NCBI RefSeq assembly: GCF_030433675.1
Contig: NZ_JAROCB010000001.1
Span: 305,323-369,322 of the forward strand
DNA: 64,000 nt
Direction of reading: 5' to 3'
Origin: Leifsonia virtsii
GTDB lineage: Bacteria > Actinomycetota > Actinomycetes > Actinomycetales > Microbacteriaceae
The notes under the pieces were generated by a model. That model made no database searches and was not told the DNA's origin. It saw only the letters and a list, made by a program, of their open reading frames with translations. This document shows, one piece after another, positions 16,635-25,825 of the stretch; within the stretch, counting starts at the first letter, position 1, and every line of letters starts with the position of its first letter. A program made the position numbers and the translations under genes.

Positions 16635-18008
16635 GTGCTACAGACCACAGAGCCCGTCGTGCGACCAGACGAGTCCGTGATCGAGGGCCTGGAGTATTGG
16701 CGCACGCTCCCGATCAAGCAGCAGCCGCAGTGGCCCGACCCGGAGGCCGCGGCCGCCGCCTCCGCCGAGATCGCGACCCTGCCGCCGCTCGTCTTCGCCG
16801 GCGAGGTCGACCAGCTCCGCACCCGCCTCGCGCGGGCGGCCGCGGGCGAGGCGTTCCTGCTGCAGGGCGGCGACTGCGCCGAGACATTCGCGGGCGCGAC
16901 CGCCGACCAGATCCGCAACCGTGTCAAGACCGTGCTGCAGATGGCCGTCGTGCTGACCTACGGCGCGTCCGTGCCCGTCATCAAGATGGGCCGCATGGCC
17001 GGGCAGTTCGCCAAGCCGCGCTCCAGCGACACGGAGACGCGCAACGGCGTCACGCTTCCCGCCTACCGCGGCGACATCGTCAACGGCTACGACTTCACCC
17101 CCGAGTCGCGCCAGGCCGACCCGCGCCGGCTGGTGCAGGGCTACCACACCGCCGCCTCCACGCTGAACCTGATCCGCGCCTTCACGCAGGGCGGTTTCGC
17201 CGACCTGCGCCAGGTGCACAGCTGGAACAAGGGCTTCGCAGCCAACCCGGCCAACCAGCGCTACGAGGGTCTCGCGCGCGAGATCGACCGCGCCATCAAG
17301 TTCATGGAGGCGGCCGGCGCCGACTTCGACGAGCTCAAGCGGGTGGAGTTCTACTCCAGCCACGAGGCGCTGCTGATGGACTACGAGCGCCCGATGACGC
17401 GCATCGACTCGCGCACCGGGACGCCGTACAACACGTCTGCGCACTTCGTCTGGATCGGGGAGCGCACGCGCGACCTCGACGGCGCGCACGTCGACTTCCT
17501 GTCCCGGGTGCGCAACCCGATCGGCGTGAAGCTCGGCCCGACCACCTCGCGCGACGACATGCTGCGACTGATCGACAAGCTGGACCCGGAGCGCGAGCCC
17601 GGCCGGCTGACGTTCATCACGCGCATGGGCGCCGGCACGATCCGGGATGCGCTCCCGCCGCTGCTCGAGGCCATCAAGCGGACGGACGCGCTCCCGCTGT
17701 GGGTGACCGACCCGATGCACGGCAACGGCCTGACGACCCCGAACGGCTACAAGACGCGCCGCTTCGACGACGTCGTGGACGAGGTGAAGGGCTTCTTCGA
17801 GGCGCACAGGGCCGCGGGCACCAACCCCGGCGGCATCCACGTCGAGCTCACCGGCGACGACGTCACCGAGTGCCTGGGCGGGTCGGAGCACATCGACGAG
17901 GCCACCCTCGCGACGCGCTACGAGTCGCTGTGCGACCCGCGCCTGAACCACATGCAGTCGCTGGAGCTGGCGTTCCTGGTGGCCGAGGAGCTCTCCGCCA
18001 CGAACTAG
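16635..18008 (+). CDS. aroG: 3-deoxy-D-arabino-heptulosonate 7-phosphate synthase, class II
   Basis: A 457-residue class II (plant-type) DAHP synthase, which condenses phosphoenolpyruvate and erythrose 4-phosphate as the first step of the shikimate pathway. Diagnostic stretches: 'FLLQGGDCAETFAGATADQI', 'VIKMGRMAGQFAKPRSSDTE', 'ESLCDPRLNHMQSLELAFLV', and the metal and substrate site around 'WVTDPMHGNGLTT'. Length agrees with M. tuberculosis AroG. Two GTG starts are possible (16620, 16635); 16635 is preferred because GCGGAAG lies just upstream. A TAGGCT -10 box occurs at 16592-16597. As in mycobacteria, the gene neighbours a PknL-type kinase region. Confidence 0.95.
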   Translation: MLQTTEPVVRPDESVIEGLEYWRTLPIKQQPQWPDPEAAAAASAEIATLPPLVFAGEVDQLRTRLARAAAGEAFLLQGGDCAETFAGATADQIRNRVKTVLQMAVVLTYGASVPVIKMGRMAGQFAKPRSSDTETRNGVTLPAYRGDIVNGYDFTPESRQADPRRLVQGYHTAASTLNLIRAFTQGGFADLRQVHSWNKGFAANPANQRYEGLAREIDRAIKFMEAAGADFDELKRVEFYSSHEALLMDYERPMTRIDSRTGTPYNTSAHFVWIGERTRDLDGAHVDFLSRVRNPIGVKLGPTTSRDDMLRLIDKLDPEREPGRLTFITRMGAGTIRDALPPLLEAIKRTDALPLWVTDPMHGNGLTTPNGYKTRRFDDVVDEVKGFFEAHRAAGTNPGGIHVELTGDDVTECLGGSEHIDEATLATRYESLCDPRLNHMQSLELAFLVAEELSATN

Positions 18009-18035
18009 CCCGGCCGAAGCGGCAGAACCGTCAGG

Positions 18036-18069
18036 ACACGCCGCCGTCCCCACCGGGACGGCGGCGTGT
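18036..18069. terminator. Bidirectional terminator between aroG and the ABC operon
   Basis: A perfect 15-bp stem (ACACGCCGCCGTCCC at 18036-18050 with 18055-18069) around the tetraloop CACC. It lies 27 bases after the aroG stop and 5 bases beyond the stop of the convergent permease gene, so it can end both transcripts. It is followed by TCCGTC, not by a T-run, as is usual in high-GC Actinobacteria. Confidence 0.8.
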
Positions 18070-18073
18070 TCCG

Positions 18074-19306
18074 TCAGACGCCGGTGCGCAGCGCGTCCGC
18101 CGGCTCGATCCTCGCGGCCCGCAGCGCCGGGTACACGCCCGCCACGAGCCCGATCGCGGTGCCGAGCGCCGGGGCGGCGAACGCCGTCCACGGCTCGATG
18201 GCGGGCGACCAGCCCTGCGTCAGCGCGATGACGACGACCGCGCCGACGCCGATCGCCGTCCCGGCCAGCCCGCCCACGACGCCCACCGCACCCGTCTCGA
18301 CCATGAACTGCGCCGCGATGGCGCGCGAGGTGGCGCCGAGCGCTCGGCGCAGGCCGATCTCGCCGCTGCGCTCCTTGACGGACAGCGCCGTCACGTTGAC
18401 GATGCCGAGCGCCCCGGCGAGCAGCGAGACGAGACCGAGCAGCAGGAACGCCAGGGTCGTGTCCGCCTGCGCCTTCGCGGCGCGCTGCGACCCGCCGAGC
18501 ACCTCCGGCCGGAAGTCTCCCGGGCTGTTCGGCGAGAGCGCGATCGGCACCTGGTGCTCCACCAGCGGGCCGAGGCCGCGGGCGACGCGCAGGTGCAGCT
18601 CGTCCCCGGACGGAGCCGCGAAGTCCCTCCGAGCGGTCGTCTCCGGGACGATGACCCCGCCGAGCAGGTCGCTGCGCTGCTCGACGCGGTCCAGGATGCC
18701 GACGACCGTGTAGGGGAGCGTCCCGATGAAGACGGTCGGCTGCCGGTCGACGCGTGCGAGGCCCAGCTGCGCGGCGGCGTCCATGCCGAGCACCGCGACC
18801 CGGTCCTTCCGCGCGCTGTGGCCGGCGTCGAAGGTGCGGCCGGTGGTCACGTGGGCGCCGACCGCGTCGAACAGCCCGGGCGTCGCCGAGAACACGACGG
18901 GCGGGAGGGTCTCGGCGGCGGAGGGGTCGTTCACCGGCACGGTCGTGATCCGGGCGTCGCCGGTGGGCACCTCGGTGAGGAGGCCTGCCGCGGTCACCCC
19001 CGTGAGACGACTCGCCCGCTGCTCGGCGTCGTCGGGGAAGGCCGCGGTCGGCCGCGATTCCCCCGAGCTGTCGCGGGCGGTCTGCGGCGCGACGACGAAG
19101 TGGGTGGCCTGGCTCGGGTCGAGCTGCCGACGGAGCTCGCCGGCCGTGGTCTGCGCCAGACCGTAGGTGAGCACGAGCGACCCGATCCCGAGCACGGTCC
19201 CCACGGTCATGAGGAGGAGCCGGGCGGGGCGTCCGGAGAGGCTGCGCACCGCCTCTGCGAGGAGGTCCTGGAGGCCGAAGGCGTCCGGATCGCGGCGGCG
19301 CCTCAT
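18074..19306 (-). CDS. ABC transporter permease, MacB/FtsX family
   Basis: A 410-residue membrane protein. One N-terminal transmembrane helix (~residues 28-50) is followed by a ~200-residue extracytoplasmic MacB-type domain, then three helices in the C-terminal FtsX domain ('LAFLLLGLVSLLAGALGIVN', the conserved 'SGEIGLRRALGATSRAIAAQ', and 'GVYPALRAARIEPADALRTG'). This is a MacB-type mechanotransmission permease, not a conventional pore. It is the last gene of a four-gene operon and overlaps the ATPase stop by 4 bases (ATGA). Substrate unknown. Confidence 0.9.
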   Translation of the reverse strand: MRRRRDPDAFGLQDLLAEAVRSLSGRPARLLLMTVGTVLGIGSLVLTYGLAQTTAGELRRQLDPSQATHFVVAPQTARDSSGESRPTAAFPDDAEQRASRLTGVTAAGLLTEVPTGDARITTVPVNDPSAAETLPPVVFSATPGLFDAVGAHVTTGRTFDAGHSARKDRVAVLGMDAAAQLGLARVDRQPTVFIGTLPYTVVGILDRVEQRSDLLGGVIVPETTARRDFAAPSGDELHLRVARGLGPLVEHQVPIALSPNSPGDFRPEVLGGSQRAAKAQADTTLAFLLLGLVSLLAGALGIVNVTALSVKERSGEIGLRRALGATSRAIAAQFMVETGAVGVVGGLAGTAIGVGAVVVIALTQGWSPAIEPWTAFAAPALGTAIGLVAGVYPALRAARIEPADALRTGV

Positions 19307-19995
19307 CCCTCGACCACCGTGCCGTCGACGATGCGGATGACGCGCCGGGCCCGGGCGGCGACGGCCGCGTCGTGCGTGATGACCATGACGGCCATCCCGT
19401 CCGCGTTCAGCTCCTCGAAGAGCTCCATCACCTGGGCGGACGTGGCCTGGTCGAGGTTGCCCGTGGGCTCGTCGGCGAGCAGCAGGCGGGGAGAGGTCAT
19501 GGTCGCGCGCGCCACGGCGACGCGCTGGCGCTCACCGCCGGAGAGGGTCGTGGGCGTGAAGCCCGCCCGATGGCCGAGGCCGACGCGGTGGATCGCGCGC
19601 AGGGCCGCCTCCACCCGCTCCTCCCGCGGGACGCCGCTGTAGAGGGTCGAGAGCAGGACGTTCTCCAGCACCGTGCGCTCCGGGATGAGGTGGAATGACT
19701 GGAAGACGAAGCCGATGCTGCGGGCGCGGAGGGCGGTGCGCTCGCCGTCAGCGAGCCCCGTGGTCTCGACCCCGTCGAACCGGTACGCACCGCTGCTGGG
19801 CCGGTCGAGCAGCCCGAGCAGGTTCAGGAGGGTGGACTTGCCGGAGCCGCTCGGGCCGACGATCGAGGTGTAGCCGCCGGGCTCGACGCGCAGCGACGTG
19901 GGGTGCAGCACCTCGATCGGCGGAGGGCCGGGGAACGACTTGGTGAGCCCGTCCAGGTCGATCAGCGCGCGTGCCGGCACCGTCGTGCCGCTCAT
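19303..19995 (-). CDS. ABC transporter ATPase, MacB/LolD type
   Basis: A 230-residue nucleotide-binding subunit. Walker A is GPSGSGKST (residues ~43-51), the Q-loop lies in 'FVFQSFHLIPERTVLENVLL', the signature LSGGERQRVAVARA and Walker B LLLADEPTGNLD follow, and the switch histidine is in VITHD. The 'FQSFHLIPERTVLENV' context is typical of MacB/LolD-type ATPases that pair with FtsX-like permeases. It overlaps both neighbours by ATGA, so a fixed subunit ratio through translational coupling is likely. Confidence 0.93.
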   Translation of the reverse strand: MSGTTVPARALIDLDGLTKSFPGPPPIEVLHPTSLRVEPGGYTSIVGPSGSGKSTLLNLLGLLDRPSSGAYRFDGVETTGLADGERTALRARSIGFVFQSFHLIPERTVLENVLLSTLYSGVPREERVEAALRAIHRVGLGHRAGFTPTTLSGGERQRVAVARATMTSPRLLLADEPTGNLDQATSAQVMELFEELNADGMAVMVITHDAAVAARARRVIRIVDGTVVEG

Positions 19996-21464
19996 CGCCC
20001 CACCACGACCTGGTCGCCGCGGGCGAGCTCACCCGCGACCTCGACGAGCCCGTCGGCGGCGAGGCCGGTCGTGACGGGCACCACGCGGGTCCGGCCGTGT
20101 TCGGCGACCTCGACCCGGCTGCCGCCGCCCGGGCCTGCGGTGAGCGCGGCCGCGGGCACCACGAGCACCTTTCCCTTCGTCGCCTTCACCGGGATGCTCA
20201 CCCGGACGTTCTGACCGCGCAGCTGCTCGACCTGCTGCGGGGTGAGGGAGGGGAAGCCGAGCACGACCTCCCACGCCCGCCCGGACTTCTTGCCGTCGTC
20301 GTTCCCGGTCTGCTGTCGGACGGCGGTGACGGCCGCCGCGGCCGATGTGCCGCCCGGCACCGCGACCGACGCCGTCTGGCCTGTGCGCAGCAGCTCTGCC
20401 TCCGCCGCGCTCGCCGTGGCGGTGACCGACAAGGTGGCGCCCGACACGGTCATCGCCGTGCCCTCGAGCGCCGTCCCGCGCTGCGCCTTGACCTCGTCGA
20501 CACGCCGCGGCAGCGTCGGCAGGAACAGGACCTCGTTGACCGGGAGCGGGGTGACCGCCGCCGCGGTCGCCTTCTCGAGCTCCGCCCGCGCGGAGTCCCG
20601 TTCGGCACGCGCGGACGAGACGGCCTGCGCCTCCGCGCTCGTGTCGGGTGCCCCGAGGCCGACCTCGCGCTGTGTCTGGGCGAGCCGGAGGCCGTCCTCG
20701 GCCTTCGCGACCGCCGCCGCGTCTCCGGCCGCGCGCGCCGCCGCGAGCTCCCGCTCGGCCTCGCGGACCGCGTTGTCGAGCTCGACCCGCTTCGCCGCGT
20801 CGGCGCCCTTGCCTGCGGCGGTCAGCGCGCGCTGGGCCTCCTGCAGGGCCTTCTCGGCGGACTGGACCGCCTGGCGGCCGCTGTCGACAGCGCTCTTCGC
20901 GTCCGCGTCGACCGCCGGCGGGGCGTATCCGACCTTCTGGTAGAGGGCGACGGCGGCGGCGGCGGTCGCGCTGTCGTAGCTGTCGGAACCGCCGGGGTCG
21001 AAGCCCGCTGTGCGCAGCGCCTCCTTCAGCTGGGTGACATCGGGACCGGTCTGGCCGGCGCGCAGCGTGCGGTATGCCGGGAGCGCGCCTGGCAGCACGA
21101 TCACCGGGCGGCCCGCGACCTCCAGGGCGACGCCGAGGGTGTCGAGCGTCGTCCCGACCGCCGGGACCGCACCTGTGACCACGGCGGGGCCGGGCAGCTC
21201 GCCCGCCGCGATCTTGACCTCGACCGCGTCGTCGAACGCCACATCGCCGCGCAGGGTGACCGTGTTGCTCAGCACCTTCGACTCCACCGGGACCGTGATC
21301 GGGCCGCCGGAGCCGGGGGACTGCGCCGCGTCCGCTGACGACAGCAGCGCTCCGCCGGCGTAGCCCGCCACGAGGCAGACGACGGAGGCGCCGGCCACGG
21401 TCCAGAGGAGCCGGTTGCCGCGCAGGACGCGCGCCCAGCCGGAGACCGTCGCGCGCGCTGTCAT
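19992..21464 (-). CDS. Membrane-fusion-like protein with peptidoglycan-binding domain
   Basis: A 490-residue protein with one N-terminal membrane anchor (residues ~18-42). A beta-rich N-terminal part precedes a peptidoglycan-binding (PG_binding_1) module at ~135-180 ('LRAGQTGPDVTQLKEALRTA'). An alanine/glutamate-rich coiled coil (~195-300) and a C-terminal barrel region with 'VSIPVKATKGKVLVVPAAAL' follow, as in HlyD/MacA-type adaptors. In a cell without an outer membrane it may link the MacB-type permease to the wall. The open frame continues upstream, but the ATG at 21464 overlaps the lipoprotein stop (ATGA) and directly precedes the anchor. Confidence 0.85.
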   Translation of the reverse strand: MTARATVSGWARVLRGNRLLWTVAGASVVCLVAGYAGGALLSSADAAQSPGSGGPITVPVESKVLSNTVTLRGDVAFDDAVEVKIAAGELPGPAVVTGAVPAVGTTLDTLGVALEVAGRPVIVLPGALPAYRTLRAGQTGPDVTQLKEALRTAGFDPGGSDSYDSATAAAAVALYQKVGYAPPAVDADAKSAVDSGRQAVQSAEKALQEAQRALTAAGKGADAAKRVELDNAVREAERELAAARAAGDAAAVAKAEDGLRLAQTQREVGLGAPDTSAEAQAVSSARAERDSARAELEKATAAAVTPLPVNEVLFLPTLPRRVDEVKAQRGTALEGTAMTVSGATLSVTATASAAEAELLRTGQTASVAVPGGTSAAAAVTAVRQQTGNDDGKKSGRAWEVVLGFPSLTPQQVEQLRGQNVRVSIPVKATKGKVLVVPAAALTAGPGGGSRVEVAEHGRTRVVPVTTGLAADGLVEVAGELARGDQVVVGR

Positions 21465-22444
21465 TTGGAGCTTCCGTAGGCGTCGACCAGCGCGTCGAGC
21501 TTCGCCCGGTTCTGCTGGATGAACGTGTCCTCCAGCGCGAACTGGGCCTTCAGCTGCGTCTCGGTGTAGTGGACGCGCTGGTCGCAGCGGAAGTCGGCAA
21601 GGGCCAGCGCGATCTCCGCGTCGCGGACCTTCTTCTTCTCGGCGGCGGAGGGCTGCTTGTCCTCCGAGGAGACCTCGCCGTCGTCCAGCCCGTAGAGCTC
21701 GGCGTTCTGCTTCGACGCGCGCTCGAGCGCGTCCGACTTCTTGGTCAGGCCCGAGTACCCGGCGTCCGCCATGCAGTCCGACCACTTCCGTGCCGCGGCG
21801 ACGACCTCGGGCTTCTTCTCCATCGTCTCGTAGATCTTCGACATCTTCTCGAGCAGGCCCGCGTACTTCTCGTCCTCCCAGAACTCGCCCTTACCGCCGT
21901 TCGCCGTGCGCTGCGCGTTGGCGTAGCATCCGGCCGTCGCGGGGTCGAAGGCGCCGTCACCCGAGGCGGCCGTGCCACCGTCGCCGGTGTCGATGCCCGC
22001 GCCGTGCAGAGCCGTGTTGTATGCCTCCTGCTCGCTGGGCGACAGCGAGTCGACGTACTCCTGGTTCGGGTCGGTCTTCGTGTCCGGGGCGTCGGCCGCG
22101 GTCAGGCCGTACCCGTTCTTGGCGACCCAATCCTCGGTCTGCTGGGCGGCGAGGTCGTCGGCGGCGTCGGCCGCGGAGCGGTCCGAGGGCGTGTACTCGA
22201 AGCCCTCCTTCGTCATGCAGGCCGCGGTCAGCTCCTCGATCTTCCGCTCCTTGGCCCTCAGCGCCTTGTCGTCGCCGAAGCCGGCGAGCGGGCCGAGGAC
22301 GGCGAAGAGCGGGCTGTCCGTGGCGCTGATGCTCTTCGGCTCGTTCGCGGCGGTGCAGCCGGTCAGAGCGGCGGCGGTGGAGGCGGCCACGGCGATCGAG
22401 GCGGCGAGAGCGAGGGCGCGCAGAGGGCGTCGTCGAATGTGCAT
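21461..22444 (-). CDS. Putative lipoprotein, first gene of the ABC export operon
   Basis: A 327-residue predicted lipoprotein. The signal peptide starts MHIRRRPLRALALAAS and ends in the lipobox ALTGC; processing would leave a diacylated cysteine at about residue 29. The mature part is hydrophilic, acidic and helical, with several cysteines (for example in ELTAACMTKEG, ATAGCYANA and KWSDCMADAG) that could form disulfides. I do not recognise a named domain. AAAGGGA lies upstream of the ATG. Its place at the head of a four-gene ATGA-coupled operon suggests an accessory, substrate-binding or sensor role. Confidence 0.8.
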   Translation of the reverse strand: MHIRRRPLRALALAASIAVAASTAAALTGCTAANEPKSISATDSPLFAVLGPLAGFGDDKALRAKERKIEELTAACMTKEGFEYTPSDRSAADAADDLAAQQTEDWVAKNGYGLTAADAPDTKTDPNQEYVDSLSPSEQEAYNTALHGAGIDTGDGGTAASGDGAFDPATAGCYANAQRTANGGKGEFWEDEKYAGLLEKMSKIYETMEKKPEVVAAARKWSDCMADAGYSGLTKKSDALERASKQNAELYGLDDGEVSSEDKQPSAAEKKKVRDAEIALALADFRCDQRVHYTETQLKAQFALEDTFIQQNRAKLDALVDAYGSSK

Positions 22445-22639
22445 GGTGGTATCCCTTTGTTCGGCTGGAGGCGTCCAGCAGCCGTCGATCCGACCGTCGG
22501 AGGTCGTCCGCTCGAACCGGGGGCCACCGGCGGAAGGCCGGCGGGGATGGTCGCCCCACGGATCGCGATCGGATCTCGCTGTCACCGTCCATGCAACCAC
22601 AGCCGCCTGGGCGGCACGTCCATCGCGCGACGGATTCGT

Positions 22640-22659
22640 GGTCCGCCGCTGGGCGGACC
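22640..22659 (-). terminator. Hairpin after the PASTA kinase gene
   Basis: GGTCCGCC (22640-22647) and GGCGGACC (22652-22659) form a perfect 8-bp stem around a four-base loop. On the minus strand it begins 8 bases after the kinase stop codon. There is no T-run. The rest of the 222-base gap up to the lipoprotein start presumably holds the promoter of the ABC operon. Confidence 0.55.
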
Positions 22660-22666
22660 GCCGGCG

Positions 22667-24568
22667 TCAGAAGCCGGCGAAGTTGATGGTGATCGTCGAG
22701 CCCTTCGGCTGCTCGGTGCCCGCACCGGGGGATATCTTCGACACGACGAACGCGGAGGGCGCGACATCGGCGATCGCGGAGTATTTGAGCTGGAAGCCGG
22801 CGTCCGTCAGGGCCTTCTTCGCGTCCGCCCAGTTCTTGCCGACGACGTCCGGCACCGCGACCGGCTCCGGGCCTTTCGAGGTCTCCAGCAGCAGCGTGTC
22901 GTTCGGGCGCACCGGCTCGTGCTGCGGCTGCGCCGAGATGACCTTGCCCTCCGGGACCGTGTCGCTGTAGCTCTGCGGACCGGCGGAGGTCAGCAGGCCG
23001 ACCTTCGCGAGCGCGGCCGTGGCGTCCTCCACCGACTTGCCCGCGACATCCGGGATCGCTCCGGCGGAGACGACGAGGTTGACCGCGGCCGCCTCGAAGT
23101 ACGGCCCGCCACCCGAGATGTCGGCGCCGGTGTCGGCGCGGGTCGCCGAGATCACGGTGTTCGCCGGCACCTTGGCGTCGAACTGCTGCACGGTATCGCC
23201 TACCTTCGCGCCGACGCCGGTGATCAGGCCCTTCGCCTCATCGAGGCTCTTGCCGGCGAGGGCGGGGATGGTGACGGGCTTCGGCCCCTGCGACACCCGC
23301 AGGGTCACGGTGCTGCCGTGGGCGGCGTGCACGCCCGCCGCGGGGTCGGTGCTCGACACCATCCCCTTGGCGATCGTCGTGCTGTACTCCGGCGCCTGCG
23401 TGGTCTTGAAGCCGAGCTTGACGAGCCGGCTCGCCGCCGCATCCGGAGCCGTGTTCACCACGTTCGGGACGGCGACCAGCGAGCCGGGGCCCGCACCGAA
23501 GTACCAGCCGGTGCCGGCGGCGACACCGGCGAGCAGGATGACCAACGCGAACAGCCACCAGCCCTTCGAGCGCCGCTTCTGCGCCGCCTTGGTGAGTGTG
23601 TCCGTGGCGGCCGGGGTGCTCGCCGCGACCTGCTGCCGGATGGCCGGGTTGATGATCTGGGTCTCGCCCGCGTCCACCTCGAAGGCAGGGGGGAGCACCA
23701 TGGTCGGCTGGAGCACGGCTTCGCCGCGCAGAGACTTCTCCGCCTCCAGCAGCCGGTCGAGCATCTCGCGCGCGTCGCGCGGGCGGCGGTCCGGGTCCTT
23801 CTCGGTCGCCCACAGCACCAGCTCGTCGAGCTCGGCGGGCACGGCCGGGTTCTTGGCGCTCGGCGCGGGGACCGCGTCGTTGGCGTGCTGATAGGCGATC
23901 TGCATCGGCTGCTCGCCCTGGAACGGCTGCTCGCCGGTGAGCATCTCGTACATCATGATGCCGAGCGCGTAGATGTCGCTGCGCGCGTCGGCGACGCCGC
24001 GGGTGACGAGCTCGGGGGAGAGATAGGCGATCGTGCCGAGCAGCGCCTGCCCGGTCGCGGTGTTGGCGCTGGCGGCGCGCGCCAGGCCGAAGTCGCCGAT
24101 CTTGATGCGGCCGTCGTCGGCCAGCAGCACGTTCTCGGGCTTCAGGTCGCGGTGGACGATGCCCGCCTTGTGCGCGGCGGCGAGGCCCGAGAGCACGGCC
24201 TCCATGATGTCGATGGTCTGCTCGGGGGTGAGCTTGCCGTAATCCTTGAGCAGGTCGCGGAGGGTGATGCCGGGCAGGTACTCCATGACCAGGTACGCCA
24301 TGTCGGAGTCCTGGCCCTGGTCGAAGACGTTGACGACGTTCGGATGCGCCAGCCGTGCGGCCGAGCGGGCCTCCTGCACGAAGCGGTTCTTGAAGGTGGA
24401 GTCGTCGGCGAGGTGGCCGTGCATGATCTTGATGGCGACGCGGCGCTCCAGGCGCAGATCGGTCGCCAGGTACACCGTCGCCATGCCGCCACGGGCGATC
24501 CGCGAGCGCACCTGATAGCGGCCGTCGATGAGACGGCCGATCATGGGGTCGGTCTGGCTCGTGGTCAC
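22667..24568 (-). CDS. Ser/Thr protein kinase with PASTA repeats (PknL-like)
   Basis: A 633-residue receptor-like kinase. The kinase domain (~17-275) has a glycine loop IARGGMATVY, catalytic lysine K47 (VAIKIM), HRDLKPEN with D141, DFG at 159-161, and an activation loop with threonines (ANTATGQ). One transmembrane helix lies at ~337-357. Four extracellular PASTA units follow (~363-633), which in relatives bind muropeptides or lipid II. The neighbourhood (aroG on one side, Rv2175c-like gene and idsA on the other) matches pknL of M. tuberculosis. GTG start at 24568; an ATG eight codons downstream is an alternative. Confidence 0.92.
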   Translation of the reverse strand: MTTSQTDPMIGRLIDGRYQVRSRIARGGMATVYLATDLRLERRVAIKIMHGHLADDSTFKNRFVQEARSAARLAHPNVVNVFDQGQDSDMAYLVMEYLPGITLRDLLKDYGKLTPEQTIDIMEAVLSGLAAAHKAGIVHRDLKPENVLLADDGRIKIGDFGLARAASANTATGQALLGTIAYLSPELVTRGVADARSDIYALGIMMYEMLTGEQPFQGEQPMQIAYQHANDAVPAPSAKNPAVPAELDELVLWATEKDPDRRPRDAREMLDRLLEAEKSLRGEAVLQPTMVLPPAFEVDAGETQIINPAIRQQVAASTPAATDTLTKAAQKRRSKGWWLFALVILLAGVAAGTGWYFGAGPGSLVAVPNVVNTAPDAAASRLVKLGFKTTQAPEYSTTIAKGMVSSTDPAAGVHAAHGSTVTLRVSQGPKPVTIPALAGKSLDEAKGLITGVGAKVGDTVQQFDAKVPANTVISATRADTGADISGGGPYFEAAAVNLVVSAGAIPDVAGKSVEDATAALAKVGLLTSAGPQSYSDTVPEGKVISAQPQHEPVRPNDTLLLETSKGPEPVAVPDVVGKNWADAKKALTDAGFQLKYSAIADVAPSAFVVSKISPGAGTEQPKGSTITINFAGF

Positions 24569-24654
24569 GGATCGAGTCTAGGGAAGGTCGTATGCCGGAA
24601 CCCTGCAAAACACCGGTGGACCTCGTGGCTGTGATCCGGCTGTGACATTCCGGC

Positions 24655-25761
24655 TCAGCCGAGCTGGGCGAGCCAGGCGCGGGCGGAGGCCTCCCACTTG
24701 GCGTAGGCGTCCGGGAACGCGGAGCGCTGGACGGCCTGGGCGGCCTGCGTGACGGTCATCGAGCGCCAGCCGGGGATGTCGAGCAGACCGCGCGTGCGGC
24801 CCGGGTTGGGGTTTCCCGCGCCGCCGTAGAAGGCGAGCGCCGCACGGGTGGGGTCGAGCACCTGGTCCGGAGTGCCCCATCCGGTGCTCGGGCGCTGCTG
24901 GAAGAGACCGAGCGAGTCCCGGTCGCCGTAGCGGACGTTGCGCAGCCCCGACTCCTGCGCGGCGGCCGCGAGGGCGATCACGATGCCCTGGTCCGGCACG
25001 CCCTGCTGGCGGCCGATGCGGACGATGAGCTGGGCGTTCGCGCGCATCTCGTCGGAGAGCGCGACGACCTGGCCGGCAGCGACCGTGGGGAGGGGAGCGG
25101 GCGCGGCGACGACGGGCGCGGCCGGTGCCGGGGCCGCGGTCGGGCGGTCGAGGGACGCGGTGGTCATGCCCGGGATGCGGAGGTGCTGGCCGGGGAAGAT
25201 CAGGGCGGATGCGGTCAGTCCGTTGGCAGCGAGCACCGCCTTGGTGCTGACGCCGAACCGCCCGGCGATGCCGCTGACGGTGTCGCCGCGGACGACCGTG
25301 TACGTCGTCCCGGCCGGGGCGGCGGGTGCCGGCGCAGGGGCGGCGGGCGCCGCGGGGGCCGGCGTGGCGGCCGGGCCGGCCAGGGCGAGGACCTGACCCG
25401 GGAAGATGAGGCTCTTCCAGCTGAGGCCGTTCATGGCGAGCACGGCGGCGGTCGAGAGGCCGAACCGCCCGGCGATGCCCGAGACGGTGTCGCCGGACTG
25501 CACGCGGTAGGTGGCGGGAGCCGCCGCGACGGCGGTGCGCGCCGGGGACGTGCTTGCGGGCGCGCCGATCGTGCTGGTGACGGTCGCGCCGTCCAGAGGG
25601 GTGATCCGGCCGGTGTCGCCCGGGCGGTCGGCCCGCGTGTCCTCCGGGGCGGCGGCCTGCGCCGGCGTCACGAGGTTGAGTGTCATCGCCAGGGAGCTCG
25701 CGACGGCGATCGGGACGGTGCCCAGCGCGGCGCGGATCCTGCCGGTGTCTGCCAGAGCCAT
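24655..25761 (-). CDS. Secreted LysM cell-wall protein, likely lytic transglycosylase-like
   Basis: A 368-residue exported protein. The N-terminus is a signal peptide ending near TPAQAAA. Two LysM modules follow ('TYRVQSGDTVSGIAGRFGLS' and 'TYTVVRGDTVSGIAGRFGVS'), separated by an Ala-Pro linker. The C-terminal ~130 residues ('GIVIALAAAAQESGLRNVRY', 'LGLFQQRPSTGWGTPDQVLD') resemble a lysozyme/transglycosylase-type fold with catalytic Glu in AQESG. Peptidoglycan remodelling is the likely role. ATG at 25761 is chosen over an upstream ATG at 25806 because AGGGGG precedes it and it opens the signal peptide. Confidence 0.85.
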   Translation of the reverse strand: MALADTGRIRAALGTVPIAVASSLAMTLNLVTPAQAAAPEDTRADRPGDTGRITPLDGATVTSTIGAPASTSPARTAVAAAPATYRVQSGDTVSGIAGRFGLSTAAVLAMNGLSWKSLIFPGQVLALAGPAATPAPAAPAAPAPAPAAPAGTTYTVVRGDTVSGIAGRFGVSTKAVLAANGLTASALIFPGQHLRIPGMTTASLDRPTAAPAPAAPVVAAPAPLPTVAAGQVVALSDEMRANAQLIVRIGRQQGVPDQGIVIALAAAAQESGLRNVRYGDRDSLGLFQQRPSTGWGTPDQVLDPTRAALAFYGGAGNPNPGRTRGLLDIPGWRSMTVTQAAQAVQRSAFPDAYAKWEASARAWLAQLG

Positions 25762-25796
25762 AGGAACCCCCTGTTTGAGTGACACGACGACATCCC

Positions 25797-25825
25797 ACGC
25801 TGGCACAGAACCGTTAAGGAGTCAA
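25797..25825 (-). promoter_or_regulatory. Promoter of the LysM gene
   Basis: On the minus strand TTGACT (25825-25820) and CAGCGT (25802-25797) are 17 bases apart, close to the sigma-A consensus. Transcription from about 25790 would give a ~29-base leader with a good ribosome site. A separate inverted repeat, TTACG-TGAT-CGTAA at 25851-25864, lies between this promoter and the divergent wHTH gene and is a possible operator. Confidence 0.5.
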
